NCBI GenBank assembly: GCA_018228645.1
Contig: CP073693.1
Location: 620,001-684,000, forward strand
Direction: 5' to 3'
DNA from: Clostridiaceae bacterium Marseille-Q4143
GTDB lineage: Bacteria; Bacillota; Clostridia; Lachnospirales; Lachnospiraceae
DNA: 64,000 nucleotides
In this document: positions 46,245-56,687 of the stretch, piece after piece
Layout: the number at the start of each line of letters is the position of its first letter
How positions within the stretch are numbered: position 1 is the first letter of the stretch
Position numbers and translations under genes: made by a program
Notes under the pieces: model-generated
What the model was told of the DNA's origin: nothing
Database searches by the model: none
Seen by the model: only the letters and a program-made list of their open reading frames with translations

Positions 46245-46472
46245 CTATTTGTAGAAGCAGCTTGTCCGCTCCTGGCGGATGTCTTCTTTTACATATCTGG
46301 CATTGAATTCCATATTGATTTCCCGAAGTTCTTTTTTACCGTCAATGTAGTCCTCATACATTTCTGCCAGTCCGGACATGCATCCGTCGCAGTTCGCTTC
46401 AATATTTCCAAGAGACTCTGCCACAATTTTCTCGCGTTCCTCACGAGTTGTCTCTGCAATTAAATATCCCAT
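46245..46472 (-). CDS. Small conserved protein with CDGC motif
   Basis: 75 aa. Mostly helical and charged: TREEREKIVAESLGNIEANC, then CDGCMSGLAEMYEDYIDGKK, ELREINMEFNARYVKEDI. One Cys-x-x-Cys pair sits near residue 28. Similar short proteins are common in Lachnospiraceae and some carry a misleading PurH label; nothing here looks like PurH. It has its own GGAGAAAG site and stands apart from the S10 operon. Confidence 0.65.
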   Translation of the reverse strand: MGYLIAETTREEREKIVAESLGNIEANCDGCMSGLAEMYEDYIDGKKELREINMEFNARYVKEDIRQERTSCFYK

Positions 46473-46875
46473 CGTTCACTTTCTCCTTGTTATGTCTTCA
46501 CTGGTTCTGTGTCCTTTAGCCACTCTTATTCACATTCTTGAGATCAGTCTGGCTATATACGTTTGTTTTTAGCAACAATACCCATTGCGCAATCTTTTTC
46601 ATCCCCAAATAGTGGTTTCTTCTTATTATATAATATTGCTATGGGCATATAGCGCTCTGTCTCTATCCCTCGCCCGTTTTCCTATAAATTTCCGGGTGTT
46701 ATCTTATCAACGGAAGCTCTGCTACCCAAACAGGTGGAAAATCATACGGAACAAATTATTTTCAAAGGGTTTTTATATCATTTCTGGGCGGCAGGATCTG
46801 TAATCCTTCCATATACCCAAAAACAGAAGAGCGGCGAAACCTATCATCTCTCCGAAGCATAAAATACGCAACGCA

Positions 46876-46902
46876 ATAGTATTCTCAGTAAACGAATACT
46901 AT
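46876..46902. repeat. Palindrome in the 46473-46965 gap
   Basis: ATAGTATTC / GAATACTAT, perfect 9-bp arms with a 9-nt centre. It is an operator- or terminator-like element. The whole gap of about 490 bp shows no supported gene; on the minus strand a short hydrophobic reading frame (about 46790-46865) may be a decayed remnant. Confidence 0.45.
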
Positions 46903-46965
46903 GCACGTCATACGAGTCATATATTCGTTACTGCTGTTTCAATACTGTCGCTGGCCATGTCTCTT

Positions 46966-47838
46966 CTATGCTTCCCACCGTCCGCTGGCACCGCAGGGCA
47001 GTACCAGTCCACTCTCGGTTACCGGGAGTCCCACTTCCTGGGAATCTACATGACCGCCAAACTTCCTGAGTTCTGTTCCCAGCATATAGGACAGTACTGC
47101 AGGCTGAAGACCGGTTGTGTAGGAATTAATAAGGAAGAAAAGCGGATCATCACTCAGGATCTGGGTACACAGTTTCACCAGCGGATGAATTGCATCCTCA
47201 ATCTTCCAGATCTCACCTTTCGGTCCTCTTCCATAAGAAGGCGGATCCATGATAATCGCATCGTAGTGATTGCCGCGGCGGATCTCCCGCTCTACAAATT
47301 TCTGGCAGTCATCCACCAGCCAGCGGATCGGTGCATCTTCCAGTCCGGAACTCTTCGCATTCTCCTTCGCCCATGCCACCATTCCTTTGGAGGCATCTAC
47401 ATGAGTAACCGTAGCACCTGCTGCCGCTGCTGCCAATGTCGCACCACCCGTATAGGCAAACAAGTTCAATACTTTGACCGGCCGTCCTGCATTGCGGATT
47501 TTCTCAGAAAACCAGTCCCAGTTTGCCGCCTGCTCCGGGAACAGTCCTGTATGCTTAAAGCTGAAGGGCTTCAGGTTAAAGGTGAGCTTCTTTCCTGACG
47601 GAAGGGTGTATCCAATCTCCCACTGTTTCGGCAAATCAAAGAACTCCCACTCACCGCCGCCTTTGGCGCTGCGGTGATAATGTCCATTCATTTTTCTCCA
47701 ACCCTTATGTTTCTTCGGTGTGTCCCAGATGACCTGCGGATCCGGACGCACCAGGAGATAGCCTCCCCAGCTTTCCAGCTTCTCACCCGCGGAACAGTCA
47801 ATGACTTCGTAATCTTTCCAGTTATCTGCTATGAACAT
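46966..47838 (-). CDS. Class I SAM-dependent methyltransferase (RlmI/RlmK-like)
   Basis: 290 aa. A Rossmann fold with SAM motif VKVLNLFAYTGGATLAAAAA (about 121-140), acidic HVDASKGMVAWAKENA, and the catalytic-type DPPSYGRGPKGEIWKIED (about 198-215). The N-terminal part (DYEVIDCSAGEKLESWGGYL) is a short domain, not a full PUA. Resembles 23S rRNA cytosine/guanine methyltransferases; the base target is not set by sequence. Divergent from the beta-CASP gene. Confidence 0.83.
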   Translation of the reverse strand: MFIADNWKDYEVIDCSAGEKLESWGGYLLVRPDPQVIWDTPKKHKGWRKMNGHYHRSAKGGGEWEFFDLPKQWEIGYTLPSGKKLTFNLKPFSFKHTGLFPEQAANWDWFSEKIRNAGRPVKVLNLFAYTGGATLAAAAAGATVTHVDASKGMVAWAKENAKSSGLEDAPIRWLVDDCQKFVEREIRRGNHYDAIIMDPPSYGRGPKGEIWKIEDAIHPLVKLCTQILSDDPLFFLINSYTTGLQPAVLSYMLGTELRKFGGHVDSQEVGLPVTESGLVLPCGASGRWEA

Positions 47839-48007
47839 ATATTTAAAACCTTTCTCTTCCTTATATATAATATAAATAATTATATCTGCTTTGCTCTCTC
47901 AGCACAAGACAGCACTAAAAATTCCGAGAATTTATGCATGTTGTATATTTTTTTCATATTCTTTCGTTCTTTATTACATATTTTTACAAATATTTCTCTT
48001 CTGTTTG

Positions 48008-48036
48008 TTGCATCTGCACACATAACTTGATATCAT
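48008..48036 (+). promoter_or_regulatory. Promoter of the beta-CASP gene
   Basis: TTGCAT (48008-48013), 17-bp spacer, TATCAT (48031-48036), 32 bp before the start codon. The rest of the 47839-48068 gap is AT-rich and would also hold the divergent methyltransferase promoter. Confidence 0.45.
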
Positions 48037-48068
48037 ATTGATAAGAAGAATTGTAAGGGGGTTGTTTT

Positions 48069-49664
48069 ATGAGACTAGGTTTTGTAGGCGCAGACCATGA
48101 GGTCACCGGAAGCTGTCACTATCTGGAAGTGTGTGGAAAACATATCCTTGTAGACTGTGGTCTGGAACAGGGCAAAGATATCTACGTGAATCAGGATATC
48201 CCGGTACCCATCAACCAGATTGACTATGTTCTGCTGACACATGCCCACATTGATCATTCGGGCCGTTTACCGCTTTTATATAAGAACGGGTTTCACGGAG
48301 ATATTATTTCCACCTTCGCCACCAGCGATCTGTGCAGTATCATGCTCCGCGACAGTGCCCACATTCAGGAATTTGAGGCAGAATGGCGTAACCGGAAAGG
48401 AAAACGTGCCGGTTTGGAAGAATACGTACCTCTATACACCATGGCTGATGCTCTCGGTGCCATCGGTCTCTTCCATCCCTGCGATTATGAGCAGAAAATC
48501 GAACTTTGCCCAGGTATCCATGTAAGATTTCGCGATGTAGGCCATCTTCTCGGTTCCTCCTCCATTGAGATCTGGATTGAGGAAGATGGAGTATCAAAAA
48601 AAATTGTTTTCTCCGGTGATATTGGAAATATCAATCAACCGCTCATCAAAGACCCGATTCCTACGGACACTGCAGACTATGTGGTCATGGAATCCACCTA
48701 TGGCGACCGTTATCACAATGCACCACCTGACTATGCAGCGGAACTGGCTTCTGTCATCAATACCACACTGAAACGCGGAGGCAATCTGGTCATCCCTGCA
48801 TTTGCAGTCGGCAGAACCCAGGAGCTCCTGTATTTTATCCGTGATATCAAAGAACGGAAGCTTCTGGACTTTGATTTTCCTGTTTATGTAGACAGTCCGC
48901 TGGCCATTGAAGCAACTTCTATTTTTAATAAGAACTTTCAATCCTGCTTTGACGATGACGCCATGGCACTCATCAATGCCGGTATCAGCCCGATCAGGTT
49001 CCCGAACCTTCATCTGGCAGTCTCCAGTGATGAGTCCAAGGCCATCAATTTTAATGCTGAGCCGAAAGTCATTATCTCCGCTTCCGGTATGTGCGAAGCC
49101 GGCCGTATCAAACACCACCTGAAACATAATCTGTGGCGTCCGGAATGTACCGTCCTGATTGTAGGATATCAGGCATACAATACGCTGGGACGTTCCCTCA
49201 TTGAAGGAGCTGAATACTGCAAGCTCTTCGGTGAGACGATCGAAATCAGAGCTGAGATCAAACAGCTTCAGGGTATCAGCGGCCATGCTGACAAAAACGG
49301 TCTGTTAAATTGGGTCAAAGCATTTTCACCTAAACCGGAAATGGTATTTGTTGTACATGGTGAAGATACGGTATGTGATGATTTTACCGCATGCCTCAAT
49401 GAAGAATACCAGATTCCTGCCTTCGCTCCCTTCTCCGGTGCCCTGTTCGATCTTGCCACCGGCCTATGGATCAAGGAAGGCCTGAAGATTCCAGTATCTG
49501 CCGAGAAACCTGCTGCCAAACGCAAATCCGATATGTACACAAGACTTATCGAAGCAGGCAAACGGCTTATGCAGGTCATCTACCACAACGAAGGCGGAGC
49601 CAACAAGGATCTCGCCAAATTTATCAGTCAGATCAATTCCCTCTGCGACAAATGGGATCGTTAA
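48069..49664 (+). CDS. Metallo-beta-lactamase/beta-CASP RNase-like protein
   Basis: 531 aa. MBL core (about 1-200) with metal motif LTHAHIDHSGRLP, GHLLGSSSIEIWI and FSGDIGNINQPLI; beta-CASP part (about 205-380) with ESTYGDR, VIPAFAVGRTQELLYFI and ISASGMCEAGRIKHHL; C-terminal metallo-hydrolase motif QGISGHADKNGLL. This is the CPSF/YSH1-like bacterial branch, probably acting on RNA. The C-terminal extension of about 60 residues is helical and not family-typical. GGGGG-type ribosome site. Single-gene unit. Confidence 0.88.
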   Translation: MRLGFVGADHEVTGSCHYLEVCGKHILVDCGLEQGKDIYVNQDIPVPINQIDYVLLTHAHIDHSGRLPLLYKNGFHGDIISTFATSDLCSIMLRDSAHIQEFEAEWRNRKGKRAGLEEYVPLYTMADALGAIGLFHPCDYEQKIELCPGIHVRFRDVGHLLGSSSIEIWIEEDGVSKKIVFSGDIGNINQPLIKDPIPTDTADYVVMESTYGDRYHNAPPDYAAELASVINTTLKRGGNLVIPAFAVGRTQELLYFIRDIKERKLLDFDFPVYVDSPLAIEATSIFNKNFQSCFDDDAMALINAGISPIRFPNLHLAVSSDESKAINFNAEPKVIISASGMCEAGRIKHHLKHNLWRPECTVLIVGYQAYNTLGRSLIEGAEYCKLFGETIEIRAEIKQLQGISGHADKNGLLNWVKAFSPKPEMVFVVHGEDTVCDDFTACLNEEYQIPAFAPFSGALFDLATGLWIKEGLKIPVSAEKPAAKRKSDMYTRLIEAGKRLMQVIYHNEGGANKDLAKFISQINSLCDKWDR

Positions 49665-49668
49665 ACGA

Positions 49669-49706
49669 AGAGAAAGGAGAAGGCATATCCGCCCTCTCCT
49701 TTCTCT
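49669..49706. terminator. Terminator between convergent genes
   Basis: AGAGAAAGGAGA pairs with TCTCCTTTCTCT (12 bp, perfect) across a 14-nt loop. It lies between the beta-CASP gene and the end of the acid-sugar operon and can serve both. Confidence 0.75.
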
Positions 49707-49731
49707 ATTATACAGGAATCTTGTCCATAAA

Positions 49732-51102
49732 TTATGAAAGTTTCAGTCCATCCTGATACAATTTATAGATTTCCAGTCCGGACAGATCCACATCTTCCAG
49801 AGTGATCGGCTGCCCTTTTTTCACATCTCTTAAAAGTGTAGTATTATTCAGCAGATAGAATGGTGCTGCATTTCCTGCCTCTTTTACTTCCAGAAGCTCC
49901 GGAACCAGTCCATCGATTGCATGATGATGTCCATGTACTTTCAGCTCCGTTCCCTTCGCCATATCCTCTTCAGCCACACCTGCCAGAACAGATACCTGAC
50001 GGCACTCCGGATGGCATCCTATTCCCATCAGATCTCCAAGGATGATGGATACCGGAGTCTCCAGTCCCATGAAATGATACGGCAGATAGATACATGCATA
50101 TTTCTTGTTACGGCTTACTACATGACCTTTACCGATGAGGATTTCCCACATCTTCTCGTTCTCGCATCTGATAACAATGAACTCTCCGCCGCAGAAGCTT
50201 GCCTCGTCTGTTCCACGCAGATTATAGAATACATCCACAACACCGGTTTTCTTCAGGATTCCTCCATCCTCTTCCGGAATAAAGATATCAGCCAGCTCAC
50301 TCGGTTTTGCTACCGGATAATCAAGAAACGGAGTTGCCGGTACATATCCGGTAACGTTAGATACCAGGTTCATCTCGCACAGGTCAGCAGAAATAACTTC
50401 TGTGTATTTCTCCACCAGTTTTCTTCTCTGTACCAGGGTCTCAGTTCCTTTATATCTCCAGCAATCCAGCATCTGTGGCATCTGCTCACTTCTTCCGCTT
50501 CCGTCCGTATAAGTCATTTCCCCGGTCTCACGATCCCATACAAAATCATATTCACTGGATTTACCAACTGCAATCACATCCAGTCCAAGAAGTTTTGCCC
50601 AGGAGTAAAGATCCAGCAGGTTTCTCGGCTGATCACCGTTTACTAATGCATATACTGCATTATTCTCTGCTGCGATCTGGTTCAGGATCGGTCCGCATAC
50701 ACTGTCTGTCTCTTTAGAAACCATGTATACGTTGATTCCTTTTTTCAGCGCGATGATAGCAGCGTCTGTACTGACTGCGGTATTTCCGGTACACTCTACC
50801 ATCGCGGTAATGCCGCACTCCATAACCAGACGGTAGTCTTTCACTACGATGATCGCATCTTCAGCGGCAGCATCAATGTCTGCTTTGTTCTCACATACAA
50901 CAATCTTATCTTCCGGGTATCCGATTTCTTTTAACACTGCCAGACACTCTTCCGGATGACGGGAGCAGATCGCTCTTAACTCCATCAGTTTTACGCTTGG
51001 AATCTGAGCAAGAAGAGTATAACCATATCCTTTGGTTGCTCCTACGATTCCAACTCTTGCTTGCTTTCCACTCTTGTCATTCATGATCTTTGTATAATCC
51101 AT
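49732..51102 (-). CDS. SAF-domain NAD(P)-dependent oxidoreductase (homoserine-dehydrogenase-like)
   Basis: 456 aa. Rossmann start RVGIVGATKGYGYTLLAQIP (about 17-36), then AMVECTGNTAVSTDAAIIAL and the ALKKGINVYMVSKETD stretch seen in this family, and a C-terminal SAF-like end (TTLLRDVKKGQPITLEDVDL). Proteins of this type occur beside DUF1537 kinases in acid-sugar loci and would oxidise the starting four-carbon acid. The exact substrate is inferred from the gene cluster. Last gene of the operon. Confidence 0.8.
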   Translation of the reverse strand: MDYTKIMNDKSGKQARVGIVGATKGYGYTLLAQIPSVKLMELRAICSRHPEECLAVLKEIGYPEDKIVVCENKADIDAAAEDAIIVVKDYRLVMECGITAMVECTGNTAVSTDAAIIALKKGINVYMVSKETDSVCGPILNQIAAENNAVYALVNGDQPRNLLDLYSWAKLLGLDVIAVGKSSEYDFVWDRETGEMTYTDGSGRSEQMPQMLDCWRYKGTETLVQRRKLVEKYTEVISADLCEMNLVSNVTGYVPATPFLDYPVAKPSELADIFIPEEDGGILKKTGVVDVFYNLRGTDEASFCGGEFIVIRCENEKMWEILIGKGHVVSRNKKYACIYLPYHFMGLETPVSIILGDLMGIGCHPECRQVSVLAGVAEEDMAKGTELKVHGHHHAIDGLVPELLEVKEAGNAAPFYLLNNTTLLRDVKKGQPITLEDVDLSGLEIYKLYQDGLKLS

Positions 51103-51133
51103 ATTTGTTCTCTCCTTTTATTCTGTAATTCTG

Positions 51134-51736
51134 TTAACCGATTTTATCGTATTTTGCATCTGTCTCAATCATGCAGGCGATCTTTGCACTCTCTTCCAGC
51201 TCCTCGATACCAAAAAATGCATCCATGATAGTCTTGCCGCCCACGATTCCGCCATGATTTTTCAGGAGATAAGCATCTCCATTCGGCAGACTGTTTTTAA
51301 ATGCGTCAAAGAGGGTATCTGAACCCGGTTTTCCATAGGGAACCAGTCCGATCTTTCCAACCTTCATGCCAAGGTACGGGGTATAGGCCGGAATAATATC
51401 ACTATCTTTCTCAAAATGTCTGCAGGACCAGAGTACCGCATACGGTCCGTGTGTATGAACCACTGCCTGTACCTTCGAGTCTTTCTCATAATAATATTTA
51501 TGAAGGGTAAACTCTTTGCTCGCTTTCTTTCCATTCAGACTCTCGCCATCCATGGAAACAACTGCAAAATCATCCGCTGTCAGTGTTCCAAAGCAGGTTC
51601 CGCTTGCCGTAATATATACATTCCCATTATGAAGAAAACTCATGTTTGCGGAGGACCCGCTGGTTTTTCCTCTCTCAAACAGGCTGTGTGCCACCCATAC
51701 AGCATCTTCCAGTTTTTTCTTTAAAATCTCATCCAT
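51134..51736 (-). CDS. Class II aldolase/adducin protein (OtnC-like decarboxylase)
   Basis: 200 aa. Phosphate-binding region GKTSGSSANMSF (about 22-33), Zn histidines in VVHTHGPYAVLWS (about 92-104) and the LLKNHGGIVGG motif (about 155). It resembles L-fuculose-phosphate aldolases and, by context with a DUF1537 kinase, OtnC, which decarboxylates 3-oxo-tetronate 4-phosphate to dihydroxyacetone phosphate. It starts 2 bp after the kinase stop. Assignment to OtnC rests on the neighbours. Confidence 0.82.
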   Translation of the reverse strand: MDEILKKKLEDAVWVAHSLFERGKTSGSSANMSFLHNGNVYITASGTCFGTLTADDFAVVSMDGESLNGKKASKEFTLHKYYYEKDSKVQAVVHTHGPYAVLWSCRHFEKDSDIIPAYTPYLGMKVGKIGLVPYGKPGSDTLFDAFKNSLPNGDAYLLKNHGGIVGGKTIMDAFFGIEELEESAKIACMIETDAKYDKIG

Positions 51737-51738
51737 GC

Positions 51739-53007
51739 TTATTCTCCTCTTTTACCTTCCATGGTCATCTTCACAGCACGTTCAAAGAAATCCGGCTGTC
51801 CGAAGTTTCCTGATTTCAGTACCAGTCTCAGTGCCCGGTTACCAGTAGGTGTCATAACCGGCACTCCCGGCGCAACGCTTTCCCCGATCAGATAGGACTG
51901 ATATCCAAGTCCCTGTGTGACCGCTCCCGAAGTCTCGCCTCCGGCAACAATCACCTGTGTATATCCGTCCTTCACTGCCTTCTGAGCAAGCATGCTCATG
52001 GTCTGTTCCAGAAGTTCTGCAACTTTTTCCCGTCCGGCTTCCTGTACTTTCTTGACATTATCAGCTTTGTCCGAGCTGTAATACAGCACCTTACTGGCAC
52101 CTTTTCCCTCTTCCCAGAGGCTGTCCACCGTGACCTCTCCATTCAGGAGACGGAGTGGATCCACATGTACAGAAAATCCACCGGCTTTCTGATAAGTGTC
52201 AATCTGCTCCAGTGTTGCCTTGGAACAACTGCCTGCCAGCAGAAGACTCTTTTCTGCCGGAACCGTCATCTCTTCTTTTGCTTCTCCGGCTGCTTTTTTT
52301 CGGAATGCTTCTGCCCCCAGAAGTCCGGACCCCCCGGTCATCAGTGAAAGATCACCAAAGATGCCAAGAATCAGCTCCGCATGTGCGTCTTCGTAGTAAT
52401 CCGGCACAATATAAAATCTCGGATGCTCCGCAGCAAACTTCTCCACTTTTGCCAGCACAGCCTCTTTTCCTTCTTGAAGCTCCTGGATAGATAATTTCAT
52501 ACACGGATATTTACTCTGTTCTTTCATCAGTACCGTAATATCAGATGCCCACATGGGAGTCAGCGGATGATTTTTCATATGGCTCTCATGGAGCGGAATT
52601 CCGTTCACAAACAGAGATCCTTCTTTTACCGTTCTTCCATTGACCGGAAGTGATGGACATACCAGCGTATACGGAATATCAAATGTTTCCAGCGCTGCAT
52701 CCAGAATCGGTCCGATATTTCCTTCTTTTGTGGAATCAAATGTAGAACAGTATTTAATATAGAGCTGTGCCGCTCCCTGCGCTTTCATCCACTTCAATGC
52801 CTGAATGGAATCATTTACAGCTTCTTTTACCGGTGCTGTACGGGATTTTAATGCAACTACAATTGCATCACAGTTCTCCGGAAGCTTTTCCTCCGGCAGC
52901 CCGTTAAACAGTACCGTCCGCATGCCCTGTCTTCTGAGAAAAGACGCCGCATCACTTGCCCCTGTAAAATCATCTGCAATACAGCCTACTCTGATTGTTC
53001 CTTCCAT
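51739..53007 (-). CDS. Four-carbon acid-sugar kinase (DUF1537/OtnK-like)
   Basis: 422 aa. N-terminal substrate domain with IADDFTGASDAASFLRRQGM (about 8-27) and C-terminal nucleotide domain with VAGGETSGAVTQGLGYQSYL (about 350-370). The family phosphorylates 3-oxo-tetronates or threonate/erythronate. First gene of an operon that reads kinase, decarboxylase, dehydrogenase, behind a sigma-54 promoter. Confidence 0.88.
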   Translation of the reverse strand: MEGTIRVGCIADDFTGASDAASFLRRQGMRTVLFNGLPEEKLPENCDAIVVALKSRTAPVKEAVNDSIQALKWMKAQGAAQLYIKYCSTFDSTKEGNIGPILDAALETFDIPYTLVCPSLPVNGRTVKEGSLFVNGIPLHESHMKNHPLTPMWASDITVLMKEQSKYPCMKLSIQELQEGKEAVLAKVEKFAAEHPRFYIVPDYYEDAHAELILGIFGDLSLMTGGSGLLGAEAFRKKAAGEAKEEMTVPAEKSLLLAGSCSKATLEQIDTYQKAGGFSVHVDPLRLLNGEVTVDSLWEEGKGASKVLYYSSDKADNVKKVQEAGREKVAELLEQTMSMLAQKAVKDGYTQVIVAGGETSGAVTQGLGYQSYLIGESVAPGVPVMTPTGNRALRLVLKSGNFGQPDFFERAVKMTMEGKRGE

Positions 53008-53062
53008 GTTTCACCTCATCCTCTTTCCTGATTTGCCGAGTTTCTATCTATTTATAATAGTA

Positions 53063-53078
53063 AGCAATCTTCGTGCCA
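53063..53078 (-). promoter_or_regulatory. Sigma-54 promoter of the acid-sugar operon
   Basis: Minus strand TGGCAC (53073-53078), five bases, TTGCT (53063-53067): exact match to the -24/-12 consensus TGGCAC-N5-TTGCW. Located 56 bp before the kinase start. Confidence 0.9.
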
Positions 53079-53142
53079 TCTCTCTCCTTCACAGATTCCC
53101 ACCTATTTTCCATCTTTTTCCCATTGCATCCGCTATTTTATT

Positions 53143-53181
53143 GTTGTATGATAGCTATAATTGCAACATTGCAACTGCAAC
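53143..53181. promoter_or_regulatory. Candidate upstream activator site for the PrpR-type regulator
   Basis: Three TGCAAC units (53162-53167, 53170-53175, 53176-53181) and a GTTG...CAAC inverted arrangement from about 53143. It is 70-105 bp upstream of the sigma-54 promoter and just in front of the regulator gene, the usual place for an enhancer that also autoregulates. Confidence 0.55.
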
Positions 53182-53198
53182 ATCAGTGAGGTGCTTAT

Positions 53199-55121
53199 AT
53201 GATTCATGTATTAATTATCGTACCATACCCGGAACTTGTGGATAAAACCTGTAAGATTCTTGATATTCCAAAATATAAAGATGCCATTGATGCCACCATT
53301 CAGCTGATGACTGTGGATAAAGTCGATCAGGTCATCTCCAGCGGCTACGATCTGATCATTGCCCGCGGCTACACCGCAGTCACACTTTCACAGAAGCAGA
53401 ATGTTCCCATCCTTCCACTTCCGATCACGACACTTGATATCCTGCATGCCATTATTGACTGCAGAGATACCCTCACTCCGACGCCGCGTAAAATCGGATG
53501 CGTTGGACGAGGCAATGAATTTGAAAGTCTGAACAGTCTTACGGATGTTTTAAATATTCCGATTTACATTTCTACAACCAGCACCTATATGGGTGTGGAG
53601 CAGTGCGTACAGGATGCGATTGACCATGGATGTGATGCCATTGTCGGCGGATACTCCGCATTCCTTGCTGCTCAGGATAAGGATATCCCCGGATTTTTTG
53701 TCCGCACCGGTGAAGAAGCCATTACCCAGGTACTGGATGACGCAATCCGTATTATCGAAGCGTCTTCCATGCAGCAGTTTCGAAACGAAATATATAAAAC
53801 CGTCATCCGGTCTTCGACCAATGCGATTCTGTATGTGGATAATCAGGAACGTATTATTATCGAAAACCAGCAGGCGCTTTCCCTGACTCGGAAGAAAACA
53901 TTGAAAACCCGGTCACTTCAGCAGATGCTTCCTTTTATGGATGCCACCTATCGCGAAGTTCTCTCCACCGGAAAAGCAGTGTCCAACGAAATTCAGCAGC
54001 TCTATGACCAGACTATCTCCATAGAGTATATTCCGATTCTGATCCGTGAAAAAGTAGATGGCGTTCTCATCTCTTTCCAGGACATCACGCAGATTCAGAA
54101 GCAGGAAGCCACGATCCGTAAAAACTTAAGTGATAAAGGACTTCGGGCAAAATATACTTTCCGTGATATTATCCATAACAGTGATATCATGAACACCACG
54201 ATTGAAAAAGCCCGCCGTTTTGCAGAGACCTCTTCCAATATAATGCTGCTCGGAGAAAGCGGTACCGGAAAAGAACTTTTCGCTCAGAGTATCCATAACT
54301 GCAGTAAGCGAAAGGACGGACCCTTTGTGGCAATCAACTGTGCCGCACTTCCGGAAAATCTTCTGGAAAGTGAACTTTTCGGTTATGTCCAGGGTGCGTT
54401 TACCGGTACAAATAAAGGAGGTAAAATCGGACTTTTCGAACTGGCCCACGGCGGCACGCTTTTCCTTGACGAGATTTCCGAAGTATCCATCAATGTACAG
54501 AGCAAACTTCTCCGTGTTTTGCAGGAACGTGAGGTGCGGCGAATCGGTGACGACAAAGTGATCTCCGTTGACGTCCGTATTATCTGTGCAACCAATCAGA
54601 ATCTGAAGAAGTTGATCGTGGAAGGCCGTTTCCGTCAGGATCTTCTATACCGGCTGGATGTGCTGCGAGTCTTTCTTCCGCCGCTCCGCCGCCGTGAAAA
54701 AGATGTCCTGCTGATCTTCTCCAGCCTGCTCCGACATTATCTGCCGGACAATGTAGAAGAACTTCCACCGCTTACTCTGGAAGCACAGGAACTGCTTCTT
54801 TTTACTCCGTTTCCAGGAAATGTCCGGGAGCTCAGAAATGTTGCAGAACGTGTCAGTGTACTTCATAATTTTCCGGATGCAATTACTGCTGATGAGCTTA
54901 CCATGGCACTTTATCCGGAAGATATCGATTCCGATGACCATAATGCCTTCTTTGACGCTCCCGCAGCTCCAGTCACGCCCTCCCATGCCAGTAGCGAAGC
55001 GCAGGCCATTCAGGATGCGTTGAAGGAATGTAATGGCAACCAGACCAAAGCTGCCAGACTTCTCGGCATTGACCGAAGCACACTCTGGCGCAAACTGAAA
55101 AAATACAATCTTAATATATAA
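53199..55121 (+). CDS. PrpR-type sigma-54-dependent activator
   Basis: 640 aa. PrpR-N sensor domain (about 1-190), PAS-like domain (about 205-300), AAA+ domain (about 325-550) with Walker [13 protein letters not shown] and Walker [10 protein letters not shown], and a Fis-type helix-turn-helix at the end ([20 protein letters not shown]). The sigma-54 contact loop reads GAFTGT rather than GAFTGA. It should bind an acid-sugar compound and open the sigma-54 promoter facing the other way. GAGGTG ribosome site. Confidence 0.92.
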   Translation: MIHVLIIVPYPELVDKTCKILDIPKYKDAIDATIQLMTVDKVDQVISSGYDLIIARGYTAVTLSQKQNVPILPLPITTLDILHAIIDCRDTLTPTPRKIGCVGRGNEFESLNSLTDVLNIPIYISTTSTYMGVEQCVQDAIDHGCDAIVGGYSAFLAAQDKDIPGFFVRTGEEAITQVLDDAIRIIEASSMQQFRNEIYKTVIRSSTNAILYVDNQERIIIENQQALSLTRKKTLKTRSLQQMLPFMDATYREVLSTGKAVSNEIQQLYDQTISIEYIPILIREKVDGVLISFQDITQIQKQEATIRKNLSDKGLRAKYTFRDIIHNSDIMNTTIEKARRFAETSSNIMLLGESGTGKELFAQSIHNCSKRKDGPFVAINCAALPENLLESELFGYVQGAFTGTNKGGKIGLFELAHGGTLFLDEISEVSINVQSKLLRVLQEREVRRIGDDKVISVDVRIICATNQNLKKLIVEGRFRQDLLYRLDVLRVFLPPLRRREKDVLLIFSSLLRHYLPDNVEELPPLTLEAQELLLFTPFPGNVRELRNVAERVSVLHNFPDAITADELTMALYPEDIDSDDHNAFFDAPAAPVTPSHASSEAQAIQDALKECNGNQTKAARLLGIDRSTLWRKLKKYNLNI

Positions 55122-55160
55122 AAATACCGCAGATCGGAAATTTCCGGTCTGCGGTATTTT
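55121..55160. terminator. Terminator between the prpR-type gene and gdhA
   Basis: AAAATACCGCAGA pairs with TCTGCGGTATTTT, with a CGG/CCG inner stem. A/T runs on both sides; it serves both convergent genes. Confidence 0.85.
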
Positions 55161-55181
55161 ATTAGCTTTTTTATAAATCCA

Positions 55182-56537
<1,356 letters not shown>

Positions 56538-56599
56538 TTATAGTACAACATCAACGGTTAGATTTTAGTACTATTTTTCAGATTTTGCAATATTTTTCA

Positions 56600-56628
56600 T
56601 GTATAAAATTAATTTTATTCACTTTCAA
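56600..56628 (-). promoter_or_regulatory. Promoter of gdhA
   Basis: Minus strand TTGAAA (56623-56628), 17-bp spacer, TATACA (56600-56605); start of transcription about 75 nt before the gene. The remaining gap to glgX is AT-rich and otherwise empty. Confidence 0.6.
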
Positions 56629-56687
56629 TACCAGTAGATCTTCGAAATCCGGTCGATTTCCGCCAGTTCTTGTTTCTGTCTGCCCTT

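Noticed and set aside
46245..46472. PurH (purine biosynthesis) label for the small CDGC protein
   Set aside because: 75 residues with no PurH motif; similar proteins seem to carry the label by error.
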